Source: Saccharothrix sp. (GTDB taxonomy: Bacteria; Actinomycetota; Actinomycetes; Mycobacteriales; Pseudonocardiaceae). Taken from it: DNA of 64,000 nucleotides. A program made the position numbers and the translations under genes. Positions 7,971-17,360 of this stretch are shown here, one piece after another. The DNA lies in assembly GCF_031180885.1 (NCBI RefSeq), contig NZ_JAPSLK010000044.1, positions 1-64,000 of the forward strand, given 5' to 3'. A model generated the notes under the pieces. It made no database searches. It worked only from the letters and a program-made list of their open reading frames with translations, and was not told where the DNA came from. Positions within the stretch are counted from its first letter, which is position 1. Each line of letters opens with the position of its first letter.

Positions 7971-8870
7971 TCAGACGGCGAACTGGGGCAGGCGGTCGCG
8001 AAGCTTCACCGGCTCGGTGGTGGTGATCCGGATCGTCGGGTGGCCGATCGGTCCGCCCATGGCGTCGGTCAGCGGAAGGTCGGTGCGCAGCTTGCTGTCC
8101 TTGCTGGTCACCGCACGGACCCACGGTTCGAAGTACGCCACGCCCTGCTGAGCGTCAGGAGTGATGCCGCAGGCTTCCGCGCCGCCGCGGCTGACCGCCG
8201 CCACGAGCACCGAGCCGTTGGAGGTCCGGCCCCAGCCCACCATCCGCACGGGCGTACCCGGTCGCGGCTCGGTGGTGGCGAGCTGCGCGGGACGCTGCGA
8301 CGTCGGCAGTGTCACGGGCTGGGCCAGCCGCACCAACGCGAAGTCGGCAGCCGACTTCTCCTCGACCGGTTTCGGTCCGCCGGGGATCCACTCCCACCAC
8401 GGGTTGACCACGATCGCCGACACGGCCAGTGCCGGCACCTGCGTGCGGTCGACCGATCCGACACGCAACTGGAACTGCCGCTGCTGCACCGGCGGGGCGT
8501 AGAGTTCGCGCGGCCACAAGCCGGACTCGGCGGCCATCAGGGGAAGGTTGGTCACGCAGTGTGCGGCGGTTACCGCCCACTCGGCCCGGGTCGGTTCACC
8601 GGTCCGGGCCGGCTCGGTCTGGATGAGTGTGCTGGTGCAGGTTTGCCAGTCGTCCCGGTTGAACTCGGGCGAGTCGTACTCGACTGCGGCGAGGCCGGGG
8701 TAGTACTGCGAGGCCGGGGTTCCGCCGACCACACTGGTACCGACGTCGCCCGAGGGCGGCACGTTGGTCTGGGCGATGGCCGCTGGGACACAGCCGAACA
8801 AGAGCGCGGAAGCGGCGAGCAAGGCGGTCAACGCCCGCTGTACGAGTCTGGACAAGGGACTCCTCATCAT
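7971..8870 (-). CDS. Secreted S1 (trypsin-like) protease homologue lacking the catalytic serine segment
   Basis: The 299-aa protein has a Sec signal peptide (hydrophobic residues 14-32, ending AAIA). The trypsin fold follows: mature-like N-terminus VVGGTPA at 47-53, catalytic-His motif TAAHC (H104) and catalytic-Asp motif DFALVRL (D176). After GWGRTS near 212-217 the sequence jumps directly to NGSVLVAAVSRGG, which in this family normally follows GDSGGP. About 40-60 residues including the serine are therefore missing, while the reading frame stays open to a normal-looking end. It should be inactive as a protease. Either an in-frame deletion occurred or it is a genuine pseudoprotease. Start: tandem ATGs at 8870 and 8867 with no strong ribosome site. 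Confidence 0.8.
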   Translation of the reverse strand: MMRSPLSRLVQRALTALLAASALLFGCVPAAIAQTNVPPSGDVGTSVVGGTPASQYYPGLAAVEYDSPEFNRDDWQTCTSTLIQTEPARTGEPTRAEWAVTAAHCVTNLPLMAAESGLWPRELYAPPVQQRQFQLRVGSVDRTQVPALAVSAIVVNPWWEWIPGGPKPVEEKSAADFALVRLAQPVTLPTSQRPAQLATTEPRPGTPVRMVGWGRTSNGSVLVAAVSRGGAEACGITPDAQQGVAYFEPWVRAVTSKDSKLRTDLPLTDAMGGPIGHPTIRITTTEPVKLRDRLPQFAV

Positions 8871-9471
8871 CCGTATTGATCTGGGGAAAGCCGGGCAAGC
8901 CCGGGAAGATCGCTGGTGTCGACGTTGGCAGTCGACGCGGTCTGAACAGGGCGCACCGCAGCGCTAGGACGCGAACCTGTCGCGCGCGCGGCGTCGTGTA
9001 CGCGGCCCGCGTTTGCTTCGCGAGGACGTCGTCAGGCCGCTGAGTTCGGTACCGAGTTCGAGGCGAAGGGACGGACGTCTCTGCACGCCACAGGCACGAG
9101 CGCCAGTACTTGCACGCGGCGGCACCGACGTACTGCGTGGCCGTGCGCACATGTCCAGAAGACGCCTTTCAGCCATCACTTGTCGCAGACGTGACCGGAC
9201 AAACGGTCCGCCGGAGAGGTCTGGTGTCGATCCTCGTCGGTGAGCCGGGGTGCCGAGCGTGGGAGGCACCGAGCGTGGCCTGCATCGCGATCCGATCCTC
9301 GAAGCCGTTGTCCGGTCTGTCACAACAGTCGATAGCCAATCGCGATCATGGCGTTGACACCACGGCATCGTTCCCGGCAATTACCCGGCAATTACCCGGC
9401 ATCCCGGCATTCGACCCGGCATCGCAGGTGAGTACGGATGGGTGCGGCTGCCGCTCGCCTGGGATGCAGAC
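8871..9471. other. 600-bp intergenic region, no supported gene
   Basis: Short ORFs exist in several frames, but none has a ribosome site plus sensible codon use. A small cluster of imperfect direct repeats of CCCGGCAATTA/CCCGGCAT lies at about 9375-9422, just downstream of the kinase gene. I see no tRNA, leader element or strong hairpin. Confidence 0.5.
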
Positions 9472-10437
9472 TTAGAACTCGTACCAGTGATGGGTGTCGC
9501 GGGCGCGGGTGCCGTCGAGGCGCTGGCGCAGTGCGGTGGCGTGGCGCGGTGAGTGTGCGGCGTGGCGCAGTGGACCGCTGAGTTGGACGAAGTCACGCAT
9601 CTCCATCAACAGATCGAACGCCGGGGAGCTGGAGAGGTCGTAGCCGTAGCGGTCCGCGAATCGGGTCGCCCATGTCGGGCTGTTCCGGTAGCGGCGGGCG
9701 GCGTGCCAGGAGGGCACAAGGTCGACTTCGCGTGGGCCGAACGCTATCGAGTCCCAGTCGCCCAGTAGCACGGTGTGCCGCGCCGGGTCCACCATCAGGT
9801 TGCCCGCCCAGGCGTCACCGTGGATGAGTCCGAAGCCCAGCGGCATGTCCATGCGTTCCAGTTCGGCGCGCAGGGCGGGGATGCGGGTAAGCAACCACGA
9901 GCGATCGCTGGGCGACAGCACCGCATTCGAGCCGGAGTCGGAGACCATTTGCTCCAACGAGAGCAACGGGCGCCAGGTGGGCAGCTTCACCGGTGGTTCG
10001 GGCAGGCTGTGCAGGCGGCGGACGAGTTCACCGAGCGCGGCCGAGTCGAGCGGGGGCCCTTCGCTGGAGACGGGCTGGTGGTAGTAGCGCCAGAAGGTGA
10101 TCGTCCGACCGCGGATGTGCGTGGCGGCCAGACCGTCGAGGGGGCGTGGTGCTGGGAAGTCCTGCTCGATCAGCCATCGGACGACCGCCAGCATCCTGTT
10201 GGCGTCGTTCGTGTGGTCGCCAACGCCGACACGGGCGACCGCGTGCTCGGCGGGCATCACGACCACGGTCGTGGCGTAGTCGTGGATGACGCCGGCGTCT
10301 CTGGCGTCCAAGCCGAGGTCGGCACACGCCGCACGGATGGCAGAGAGGGCCGAGTATCCCTCATGTGAGGGTTGTTCACCTTGTTTGGGTGGCTGTTCGG
10401 CGGCTGGGTCCGGCAGGGAGGACGGCTCGCAGGTCAC
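9472..10437 (-). CDS. Aminoglycoside phosphotransferase-family kinase
   Basis: The 321-aa protein has an APH/choline-kinase fold. The catalytic loop HGDAWAGN is at about 206-213 and the metal-binding DWDS at about 227-230. This family phosphorylates small molecules (aminoglycosides, choline, homoserine and others) with ATP; the substrate cannot be read from the sequence. The ATG at 10437 overlaps the stop of the upstream XRE-TPR regulator (ATGA), so the two are co-translated and the kinase is probably a partner or target of that regulator. There is no signal peptide or membrane segment. Confidence 0.85.
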   Translation of the reverse strand: MTCEPSSLPDPAAEQPPKQGEQPSHEGYSALSAIRAACADLGLDARDAGVIHDYATTVVVMPAEHAVARVGVGDHTNDANRMLAVVRWLIEQDFPAPRPLDGLAATHIRGRTITFWRYYHQPVSSEGPPLDSAALGELVRRLHSLPEPPVKLPTWRPLLSLEQMVSDSGSNAVLSPSDRSWLLTRIPALRAELERMDMPLGFGLIHGDAWAGNLMVDPARHTVLLGDWDSIAFGPREVDLVPSWHAARRYRNSPTWATRFADRYGYDLSSSPAFDLLMEMRDFVQLSGPLRHAAHSPRHATALRQRLDGTRARDTHHWYEF

Positions 10438-11771
10438 GCAGGAATTGTTCCCCCCGGTAAACCGCGGGACCCTCCCAGCCCGGCAATCTGCTCCCGAAGC
10501 TCCCGCGTGGTGCGGCCTCGGATCTCGCGGGCGCCCAGTTGCCGGGCGAACCTCTGCAACGCGGGCATCAAGGGTGCGATCTGATCGGCGTCACGCAGGT
10601 CCAGCACCGGCCGTGCGGCCGCTTCCGCCGCGTCGAGTTGCCCCTTGGCGGCTTCGGCGGTGGCCTTGTCCAGCCGGGCGATGGCCAAGTCACCCAGCGA
10701 GCGTTCCGTCTCCGGTCCCTGTTCATAGGCGGTGATGGCCAGGTCCGCGGCGCGGCGGGCTTCATCGAACTGGGACGTCATTACGCTGACCCCCGCGCTC
10801 AAGGCCATGTGCTTGGCGCGGGGGAAGGTGAGCACCCCTCCCACCGCGTCGAGGTCACCGGTTCCCTCATCCACCAGTTCCCGTGCCCGCAGTGCGTCGC
10901 GTTGGGCGTCCATCACCACGTGATGGCTGCCCTCTTTGGCTGCGAACCGGCTTCGGTAGAGGTGCAGACGGACCAGGCCCGTGCTGCGGGAGGATCCCAG
11001 CAGGGCAAGCGCTCGATCGATCAGATCCAGCGGCGAGTCGTCGACAGGGGAGCGCTTGGTCAGAGTGTCGGTGATCAGCGCCCGGGTGCCCAGGGCCCAC
11101 GCGGTCAGCTCGTGGTGGTCAATGGCCTCAGCCAGCCCTTCCGCCGTTCGGGCGAGCACCAGGCCCTCGTCGGAGTTGCCCACGACGTGGCAACCGTGCG
11201 CCAGCACCACGCTGGTCATGCCGCTCAACACGTACAGCGGCCGGGTCTGCCGTGGATGCGTGCCTGCCAGCAGGATCTTTCGCAGCTGCTTCCACAGGGT
11301 CAGCAGCGGAGGCAGCCACACCTCCGGCGGCCGGTGCACGAACTCGGTGGACAACCGCGTCAGCTGACGCGAGCAGAGGTCCAACGTCGTGTCGGAGACG
11401 ACTCTGCCACCCAGCAACTCGGCCAACTCCTGGGCTCCAGATACCGCGTTCTCCACATCGGCGCTGGGTGGCCAGTCGGCAGGTCCGGGAATTGGGCTGC
11501 CCGACGTCGCATCTGGGGTAGTGAACCTCGCCTGCCCGGCGATGATCGAATCCAATTCCTGGCTCGTCATCGTGGGAGCGAGCTTTGACCGGACGGCGTC
11601 AAGCAGTCGCCGTGCGTTTGCCCGATCAGGACGGGTTCGATTGCGACCCCATCGACTCACGGTGTCGACGCTCGCCCCGAGCAACTCGGCTACCTCGGCC
11701 TGCGTCCCGAGACGCGACAGCAGCTCGCCGAGCGGCGACGCCAGCTCCCCACGAGAAGCCTTCGCAGCCAC
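10434..11771 (-). CDS. XRE-family regulator with C-terminal TPR-like region
   Basis: The 445-aa product starts at GTG 11771, with GGGAGG 4-5 nt upstream; the frame is open to 11783. The N-terminal HTH (about residues 15-55: LGTQAEVAELLGASVDTVSR) is followed by a long helical region with TPR-like units (ELTAWALGTRALITDTLTK, FDEARRAADLAITAYEQG). This matches the large actinobacterial class of XRE plus TPR regulators that respond to peptides or metabolites. It is coupled to the downstream phosphotransferase. Confidence 0.85.
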   Translation of the reverse strand: MAAKASRGELASPLGELLSRLGTQAEVAELLGASVDTVSRWGRNRTRPDRANARRLLDAVRSKLAPTMTSQELDSIIAGQARFTTPDATSGSPIPGPADWPPSADVENAVSGAQELAELLGGRVVSDTTLDLCSRQLTRLSTEFVHRPPEVWLPPLLTLWKQLRKILLAGTHPRQTRPLYVLSGMTSVVLAHGCHVVGNSDEGLVLARTAEGLAEAIDHHELTAWALGTRALITDTLTKRSPVDDSPLDLIDRALALLGSSRSTGLVRLHLYRSRFAAKEGSHHVVMDAQRDALRARELVDEGTGDLDAVGGVLTFPRAKHMALSAGVSVMTSQFDEARRAADLAITAYEQGPETERSLGDLAIARLDKATAEAAKGQLDAAEAAARPVLDLRDADQIAPLMPALQRFARQLGAREIRGRTTRELREQIAGLGGSRGLPGGTIPA

Positions 11772-11888
11772 GGAGCCTCCCACCCGATCCGTTGGAGCGC
11801 ACCACGGTACCTAGAACGTGACGTCGTCCGGTCCGGTACAAGGCACCGCCACCCGAACGGGGGTGTCGGATCCACCATACGGCCGTCG

Positions 11889-12242
11889 ATGCCGGGTTCA
11901 GCCGACATCTCCGCGCCGGGTGCCGGCCCAAATGCCGGGTCATTGCCGGGGCGGATGCCCTGGTACGCAAAAGGGCGGACAGGTTGGCTCACACCAGCGG
12001 CGTCCGGCGCCGCGACACCCGAAGGGCAGGCTGCGATTACCCCGACGCCGCAGCACCTTGGGATACACGGCGCCGGACACCGCGTCCATCAGTCCGCTCG
12101 CCAGGCGCGCTATCAGGGAGGTGTGGTGGCTGGCATCGCCGTTGGCGGCTGCTTTGTCGGCACGCGTACCGCGACCGCACCACCACCAGCTGTCCAGTGG
12201 CTTGCGTCGGCGGTCGAACCCTTCTGGCTGTCCCACGCCTAA
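11889..12242 (+). CDS. Hypothetical 117-aa protein
   Basis: The open frame from ATG 11889 ends 34 nt before the NUDIX-like gene. Codon use is fair but weaker than in neighbours. The product is Gly/Ala/Pro-rich with a mildly hydrophobic stretch (GGVVAGIAVGGCFVG). No motif is recognised and no strong ribosome site is seen. It may be a real small gene leading the plus-strand series or a chance ORF. Confidence 0.35.
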   Translation: MPGSADISAPGAGPNAGSLPGRMPWYAKGRTGWLTPAASGAATPEGQAAITPTPQHLGIHGAGHRVHQSARQARYQGGVVAGIAVGGCFVGTRTATAPPPAVQWLASAVEPFWLSHA

Positions 12243-12275
12243 CCAGGCTGGCTGTGGATCGGAAGTCGAGCCGTT

Positions 12276-13278
12276 GTGGATTCCCCCGTGCTGCACGTCC
12301 GGACGCACTCCGTGTGGGCCTCCGCTTTGCTGCGAGACCACAGTGATCGGGTGTTGATCATTGCCCGTCAGTGGGACGACGACCTTCTGTGGTGCCTACC
12401 CGGAGGGTTGTTGCCAGTCGGGGCGTCGCCGAGACCGGGGCTGCGAACGGTGCTGTGGGAGCTGCTCTCCATCGAAGTGGTCGCCACTGCGGTGCTTGTC
12501 GTGGTCTTCGAGCGGCCGGTATTGCCGGGTACGCGGGTGCACCGCGAGCCGGGGCTGCATCTGGTGTTCGACTGCGACCCGGTCGAGGCCGAGACGATCG
12601 AATTGCTCCTGCGGCCGCAGTACCGCAGTGAGGTGCAGGACTGGATGTGGGCCGACCGCCGTCAGCTCACCAGCCTGCTGCACCCCACCCACTCTGCGCG
12701 TGTCCGGCAGGCATTGGATGCGGGTAAGCGACTCCCGCTGCTGGAACAGCCCCATCCGCGAAGGTTGGTGGCCCCGGCGGGGCGAGACCGGCCCGACGCA
12801 GGAGGACGTTTCCGCGTCGGGCGCCACGCTTCTGCCCGACCTGCCCGCGCCATCCGCGCCCGTGCAAACCCTTGTCCCGCCCAGCAAGCTCGGCGACGAG
12901 CCCACCGGTCCCGCTGCCGCGCCTGCGCAGGTGCATGTGGACTGCGAGGAGGACCGCACTACTGTGTTCGGCCGTCTGCCCGCCGACGTCGCATCACCGG
13001 CTGACATCCCGTCAACCGCTACCGGCGCATCGGTTCACGACCTGTTCCACCCCGAGTTGGAGGCCACGGCGGCGCACCCGACGCTGCCTGCCGTCTTCGG
13101 ACAGGCAGTGGGGAGCGACCAGCGCTCTGCGACCTACGACGAACCCACCGAGGAGTTATCAGTCGTCAACCAGCTCACGGGCACCAACAACCCTTTGCTG
13201 GCCGACCCCGACGAGGTCGATCCCGAGGAGGTTCAGAGGTACCTGGCCCGTGTACTCGATTCCCTCAGAGGCATGTAG
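12276..13278 (+). pseudogene. NUDIX-domain-like protein with an apparent +1 frameshift
   Basis: The first part (12276 to about 12745) reads as a NUDIX fold, with LLWCLPGGLLPVG followed by a degenerate Nudix box (SPRPGLRTVLWELLSIEV). Most of the usual acidic metal-binding residues are lost, so hydrolase activity is doubtful. Near 12750 good codon use moves to another frame and continues (EGWWPRRGETGPTQED...) to a natural-looking C-terminus QRYLARVLDSLRGM at 13278. Removing one C from the CCCC run in CAGCCCCATC joins the two halves into one protein of about 334 aa. Either the gene is frameshifted or the assembly has one extra base. Start GTG 12276 or 12288. Confidence 0.6.
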
Positions 13279-13334
13279 TCGGACCCCTTCCCACCGCTCG
13301 CCCACCTGCGCTCCTTCGGAGAGGACAGCGCCAC

Positions 13335-13998
13335 ATGACCGCCAACGCCGACGAACTTGCACCCTCGCCTGTCGTGCAACCTGAGCGCCGCAGAACCGGG
13401 CGCATCGCACTGCTGACCGGGGTGCTACTGCTCCCGGTAGCCTTCCTGCTCGATTCTGCGCCGCTCGGTGTCGTCGCTGGCCTGGACCTTGTCGTGGTCT
13501 GCGGCTTTTGCCTGGTGCGCGCTGTGTGCGCCATGCCGGGCGCATTCGGTGCCCGACGCAGGCAGCGCGCCGTCGAGGCGATCAGCGCGCAGCTACCCAG
13601 CCTGGTTGAACCCGCCCCTCTTCCCCCGAGGCGGGTCGTTCTCCACAGCTCCCGTGGTACCGCCTCGCCCCTCCGATGCAGGGCAGTACCACGGGACCGG
13701 AACGCCTCCACACCACGGCAATCCCGCCGCGGCCGTAGCCGCCGACGCGGCGACCGGACCCCGGAGACCCGAGCTGGCTACCACACCACTTCGCTCCGAC
13801 GTTCGCACACAATCCCACCCGAGCCTTGAGCCTCCGGCGGCAGGAAGCGATCCGGCCCTGACGCAGCTCCCCCTTGAGTGGGGCGCCTCGTCCGCTAAGC
13901 CTCCTGAGCGCCGGTCCTCGGTGTCCCGCGTCGCCCGGCCAGCGGGCCTCCGCTCGACCACGGCGGACACCACGCCGCACGCCCTCCCGCGGTGCTGA
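13335..13998 (+). pseudogene. Small membrane protein with an apparent frameshift
   Basis: From ATG 13335 the product has a polar N-terminus and then two hydrophobic helices (about residues 22-40 and 45-62: IALLTGVLLLPVAFLL, GVVAGLDLVVVCGFCLV), followed by a basic turn. Around 13625 good codon use shifts to another frame (RGGSFSTAPVVPPRPSDAGQ...), giving a long Pro/Ala-rich tail ending at 13998. Dropping one C from the CCCCC run near 13625 restores a single frame of about 220 aa. Function unknown; it may be a membrane-anchored protein with an external disordered tail. Confidence 0.5.
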
Positions 13999-14276
13999 TC
14001 CGTCGAATTTGCCACCCACTGTCCCGCGATCAGTCCTCGGGCGGGAACACCGCTTGCAGGACGTCGAGACGGAATCGGGAACAGGTCCTCGTGGTGGCAG
14101 GGCGGCGACGCGGGACACCACCTCACAGAAGCCATCGCGCCGAAACCGGATGGGAGTCGACCCTCTGTGAATCCGGCTATCCCGCATCACGACACCCTGC
14201 CCCGTTCCGGCGCCCCGACCCCGTCCTCCGGCGTTGCTCGGGCGCACCGGGTCCTTGCCGATGCGCACCGGCCCTC

Positions 14277-14570
14277 GTGGACGGAGCGGAGGCCTTGAGC
14301 GCCGCCTTCCGCTACTACCCGCACAACGGCGAGCGGCACGCGATCCCCAAGCGAGCCGTTGGCGGACAGGTCACCACCACGTTGTGTGAAGTGGAACTGA
14401 CCGTTGACGCCGACAGGAAACTGGGTACCGAGAGGACCTGCGCCCGCTGCGAATCGGCGTGGCGCTCCATTCTCGGTATCCCCCAGCAGTCACAGCGGCA
14501 GGCACTGCTGGACGCGCCAGCCTATTCACCTGAGATGCCGGCGGACGCATCGGCAGGCGGGCGGCGATGA
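14277..14570 (+). CDS. Small zinc-finger protein (97 aa)
   Basis: The product contains a two-part cysteine site, TLCEVELTVD then RTCARCESAW, typical of small actinobacterial proteins annotated only as zinc finger. It begins with an aromatic/basic segment (FRYYPHNGERHAIPKRAV). The start is uncertain: GTG 14277 gives 97 aa but lacks a clear ribosome site, and a TTG at about 14295 has GGAGG close by. It is probably DNA-binding or structural. It lies in the plus-strand series with the ECF sigma factor. Confidence 0.6.
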   Translation: MDGAEALSAAFRYYPHNGERHAIPKRAVGGQVTTTLCEVELTVDADRKLGTERTCARCESAWRSILGIPQQSQRQALLDAPAYSPEMPADASAGGRR

Positions 14571-14663
14571 CCGGTCACCTCGGACATTCGACCCGGTCAG
14601 GCCGGGTGCTCCTGGGTGCCGCCCCGCGTTCGGAATCCGAGACCACCACGACCAAAGGCACTC

Positions 14664-15351
14664 ATGGAGCACCACGTCCCGCCAGGCCAGGACCGGGCGG
14701 CATCCTCGACTCCCGGTCGGCCCTGCCGAAACGAACCTGCCGAGCACCTCGGCACGAACTCGGCGTCGACTGGACGGGGTACTGGCGCAACGGGGCCCAA
14801 CGCTCTGAACACCCTGGTCGACGGCTCAGCCGAGGCCGCACTCACTGGCGAGTCGCACAGCGTCGCGAGGTTGGTGGCCCCTGCTCCAACCCTGGATCAC
14901 GCGGTACTGCCGGGCGAGACTCGGCCCCAGACGGCGAAGCCGTTCACCGGGGCATGGCGTCGGACTGTCCTGGGAGGTCTGCCTGGCGGCGCTCGCCGCG
15001 CTGGCGACTGCCCGCGAACCGGGCCGGCCGTTCCTGGCGTTGGTCTACCGCGTCACCGCGAACAAGGTGAATGGTGCCTACCGGACGGCGGCACGCGACC
15101 GGGCCGCCCGACGGCCCGCGCTGTCCGACAGCGGACACATCGGGCAGATATCGGAAGCCGAGCCGGGCGCACGCATGGTGCGGCTGATGGACACGCTGCC
15201 CGAGCAACAGCGGGAGATCCTGGTGCTGCGCGTCGTGTTGGGCATGTCCGCACAAGAAACCGGAGACGTGATCGGCCTACGTGCCGGTGCGGTGCGCGTC
15301 GCCCAGTCCCGCGCGTTGACGGCGCTGCGCGAAGCGCTCGCACGCAGCTGA
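14664..15351 (+). pseudogene. ECF sigma factor, ShbA-like, with an apparent frameshift near 14876
   Basis: The C-terminal half is a good sigma region 4: TLPEQQREILVLRVVLGMSA followed by GAVRVAQSRALTALREAL. Upstream in the same frame are recognisable region-2 pieces, ITRYCRARLG and EVCLAALAALATAREPGRPF, then LALVYRVTANKV. The N-terminus is in another frame from ATG 14664 (AAAGG 6 nt upstream): LVDGSAEAALTGESHSVARL. Taking one C from the CCCC run near 14876 joins them as ...VARLVALLQPWITRYCRARLG, the expected arrangement of this family. No anti-sigma gene is adjacent. It is either a frameshifted gene or an assembly error. Confidence 0.65.
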
Positions 15352-15403
15352 CCCGTCCGTCGATGACCGACGCACCGGTCACACCTGTCCGGAGACGTTC
15401 GTC

Positions 15404-16144
15404 ATGGCCTCCGACCGCACAACCGCCTCGCCGGCACCCGACTTCCTAGCGAGCGCCACGTCCCAGTTCGAACCAGCCCCATTGGAGCCGACCACCATGA
15501 CCACCGTCTTCCCGAGTCACGCCAGCGCCTCCCCAGCTTCCGCGTCCGCAGACAGGCCGCTGCTCGATCACCGCGATGCCGGTGTTCACCGAGGACCACG
15601 GTTACACGCGGTGGCACCGGCATCGACGCAAGCACGAGCGGGCGGCGTGCCTCCCCGCGCAGCTGCTCCTTCGTCGCTCGGCGACCTCCGCGGTGAACGC
15701 GAGACGACCGGTGTGACGGAATCCGCACCGGCCGGCGAGTGGACTGCCCACGTCATCGACACCGCGCCACTGGACACCAGCACGGTGGACACCGTGCCGG
15801 ACCGGATAGTCGGTCACGTGCCGGTTGAGCACGACAGCCGCGCCGAAGAGGCCCTGGGCCCCTACAGCGAGGCGCTGCTGATCACCTGCGCCTTCGCCTT
15901 GCGCTGCAACCCACTGAGCCCGATGAACTCGGAGCAGGCGCAGAAGCTTCTGGAGATCACCCTGCCGCTGGGGCATGCCCGGGTGTTGCGGTGGCGCAGC
16001 GAGGTCGACCCGGGCCAGTGGCAGGTGCGCTGGCGTAGAGCCGTCGCGCTCACCCGGGAGTTCTACCCGAACCAGACCGGCGCGCAGCGGGTGCCTGACG
16101 AATTGGATGAGGCAACCGAGGCCGGGCTCCTGCCCGCCTACTGA
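15404..16144 (+). CDS. Hypothetical protein, conserved-looking C-terminal domain
   Basis: ATG 15404 lies 52 nt after the sigma-factor stop. The C-terminal 100 residues (GPYSEALLITCAFALRCNPL through FYPNQTGAQRVPDELDE) have excellent codon use and look like a folded helical domain of unknown family. The N-terminal 100 residues are low complexity, and part of them (about 15576-15650) reads better in another frame (MPVFTEDHGYTRWHRHRRKH). One or two indels may therefore hide a separate small gene here. The domain itself is supported; the exact start is not. Confidence 0.5.
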   Translation: MASDRTTASPAPDFLASATSQFEPAPLEPTTMTTVFPSHASASPASASADRPLLDHRDAGVHRGPRLHAVAPASTQARAGGVPPRAAAPSSLGDLRGERETTGVTESAPAGEWTAHVIDTAPLDTSTVDTVPDRIVGHVPVEHDSRAEEALGPYSEALLITCAFALRCNPLSPMNSEQAQKLLEITLPLGHARVLRWRSEVDPGQWQVRWRRAVALTREFYPNQTGAQRVPDELDEATEAGLLPAY

Positions 16145-16155
16145 CGCCACACCTC

Positions 16156-16477
16156 GTGACCGCCGGGCGCGGCCAGCGGATCGAGCACGACGAGGTCACC
16201 GTGTCGATCGTGTGGGATCCCAGGGCGGCGGACCGGTGTCGCGATGCGCTGGTGCGCTACCCCTGCTGGTTCACCCTGTCTGCGATCGCGGCGCACCACG
16301 CGGTGCCACCGCACCTTCCCGTGGAGGACACGGCTGCCGGACGCGTGTAGCCACGACGGGCACTTCGAGTCCGCCGCGCAGGCAGTCGACTGGTTCCGCG
16401 ATCACGGCCACCTGCCTGTTATCTGCGCTTGCCTTCGTCGAGCGGGAGTTGGTGGCCAGTGCTTCAGTAGACGTTGA
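16156..16477 (+). pseudogene. Degenerate small ORF
   Basis: The first part (GTG about 16201 to 16350: VSIVWDPRAADRCRDALVRY, PCWFTLSAIAAHHAVPP) and a second part in another frame (to 16477: HFESAAQAVDWFRDHGHLPV) both show coding-like use. They appear to be one small protein interrupted by an indel near 16335. No family is recognised. Confidence 0.35.
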
Positions 16478-16525
16478 AGGCCCCCCACAAGGGGAGTGAG
16501 GTGGCGGGCCTCCAGCGGCGGGTGT

Positions 16526-16804
16526 CTAGAGCGTCCGAACGTGCGCCTGCCAGTACTCGATCGACGGACAGGCGTAGCCGCACTCGCACCCGTCGACGAC
16601 CGACCAGGTCCGGTGACCCGGCACCGCGGCCACCAGGTCGCCGGCGCTGACCGGAGTGCCGATCACGGGATGCCCGCGCGTCGCCTTGCCCAGGTGGGGT
16701 CGCCCGTACGAGCACTGGCAGACGCTCGTCACCTCGTTGCCGGTCGCGTTGTAGCTCGTCATCAAGTGCATCGCGCCCTCTTGGGCATCCTTGTGGTCGC
16801 TCAT
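16526..16804 (-). CDS. Cysteine-containing 92-aa protein
   Basis: ATG 16804 with GGAGAGG 3 nt upstream. The product has two cysteine pairs, VCQCSYG and GCECGYACPS, suggesting metal binding, and ends in an aromatic-rich helix (IEYWQAHVRTL). There is no signal peptide. It sits at the left edge of the island, beside the relaxase genes, transcribed in the same direction. Function unknown. Confidence 0.7.
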   Translation of the reverse strand: MSDHKDAQEGAMHLMTSYNATGNEVTSVCQCSYGRPHLGKATRGHPVIGTPVSAGDLVAAVPGHRTWSVVDGCECGYACPSIEYWQAHVRTL

Positions 16805-16888
16805 CTGCCTCTCCGGTTACCGCGCCGGCTTGCCGGTGCTCCTGGTCGCCTGCTTGCCGGGCTCCGGTGTCTTCGAGGGCTTGTTCAC

Positions 16889-17254
16889 TCACCGTTCGTG
16901 GCGATCGTGACTACTGGGATTCGAATCCCGTGGATGGATCGGGCCGGGCCCCATGGTGAGAGCGATGTTGCTGAACGGTTCTCCCATGAGCACCGGACCA
17001 GTAACGGTGCCGCTGACGCTGTTGTGGACCCGAGGCGATCCGGCCGTGGCCGCCTGATCGGCGTTGCCCTGGCGCCTGCTCACAATCCACAGCGCCGGCG
17101 CGGCCAACCCGGAAAGGATCGTCACGCACCAGCTCACGCTTTCGACCAGATCCCGTGTCCCTGTGCTCCAGCCGGGCAGCCATACCGTGGCGGCTACGCC
17201 GCCGCCCGCCACCACCGCGACGACCAGTGCCAGCCGCCAAGCCACTCTCCACAT
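16889..17254 (-). CDS. Two-helix membrane protein with NSVSGTVTGPV motif
   Basis: I chose ATG 17254 because AAGGA lies 7 nt upstream; the longer frame to 17458 would overlap the relaxase end. The 121-aa product has two membrane helices (residues about 5-26 and 43-60) and then the motif HNSVSGTVTGPVLM. Similar N-SG-V-GPV stretches are common in actinobacterial proteins of conflict and signalling systems, where they seem to form a small beta module. It is the last gene after mobC and the relaxase. Confidence 0.65.
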   Translation of the reverse strand: MWRVAWRLALVVAVVAGGGVAATVWLPGWSTGTRDLVESVSWCVTILSGLAAPALWIVSRRQGNADQAATAGSPRVHNSVSGTVTGPVLMGEPFSNIALTMGPGPIHPRDSNPSSHDRHER

Positions 17255-17360
17255 TGGCGCATCCTTGCGCGACCCCCTCCCACCGCTTGCACCGCCGAAC
17301 GGGTCACTGCGGACGTCCTGCCCGGGATTCACCCAACAAGGTGACCCGGCCTCGAACTGA

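Noticed and set aside
9375-9422. Short CCCGGCAATTA repeats as iterons or an origin
   Set aside because: Too few and irregular, and no replication gene nearby.
12276-12745. Active NUDIX hydrolase
   Set aside because: The Nudix box has lost most of the conserved acidic residues and the gene has a frame break.
16914-16930. GGGATTCGAATCCC, like a tRNA T-arm and possible attachment site
   Set aside because: It is a plain palindrome with an unsuitable T-loop closing pair. No acceptor or anticodon stem can be drawn and no second copy was found at the other end of the island.
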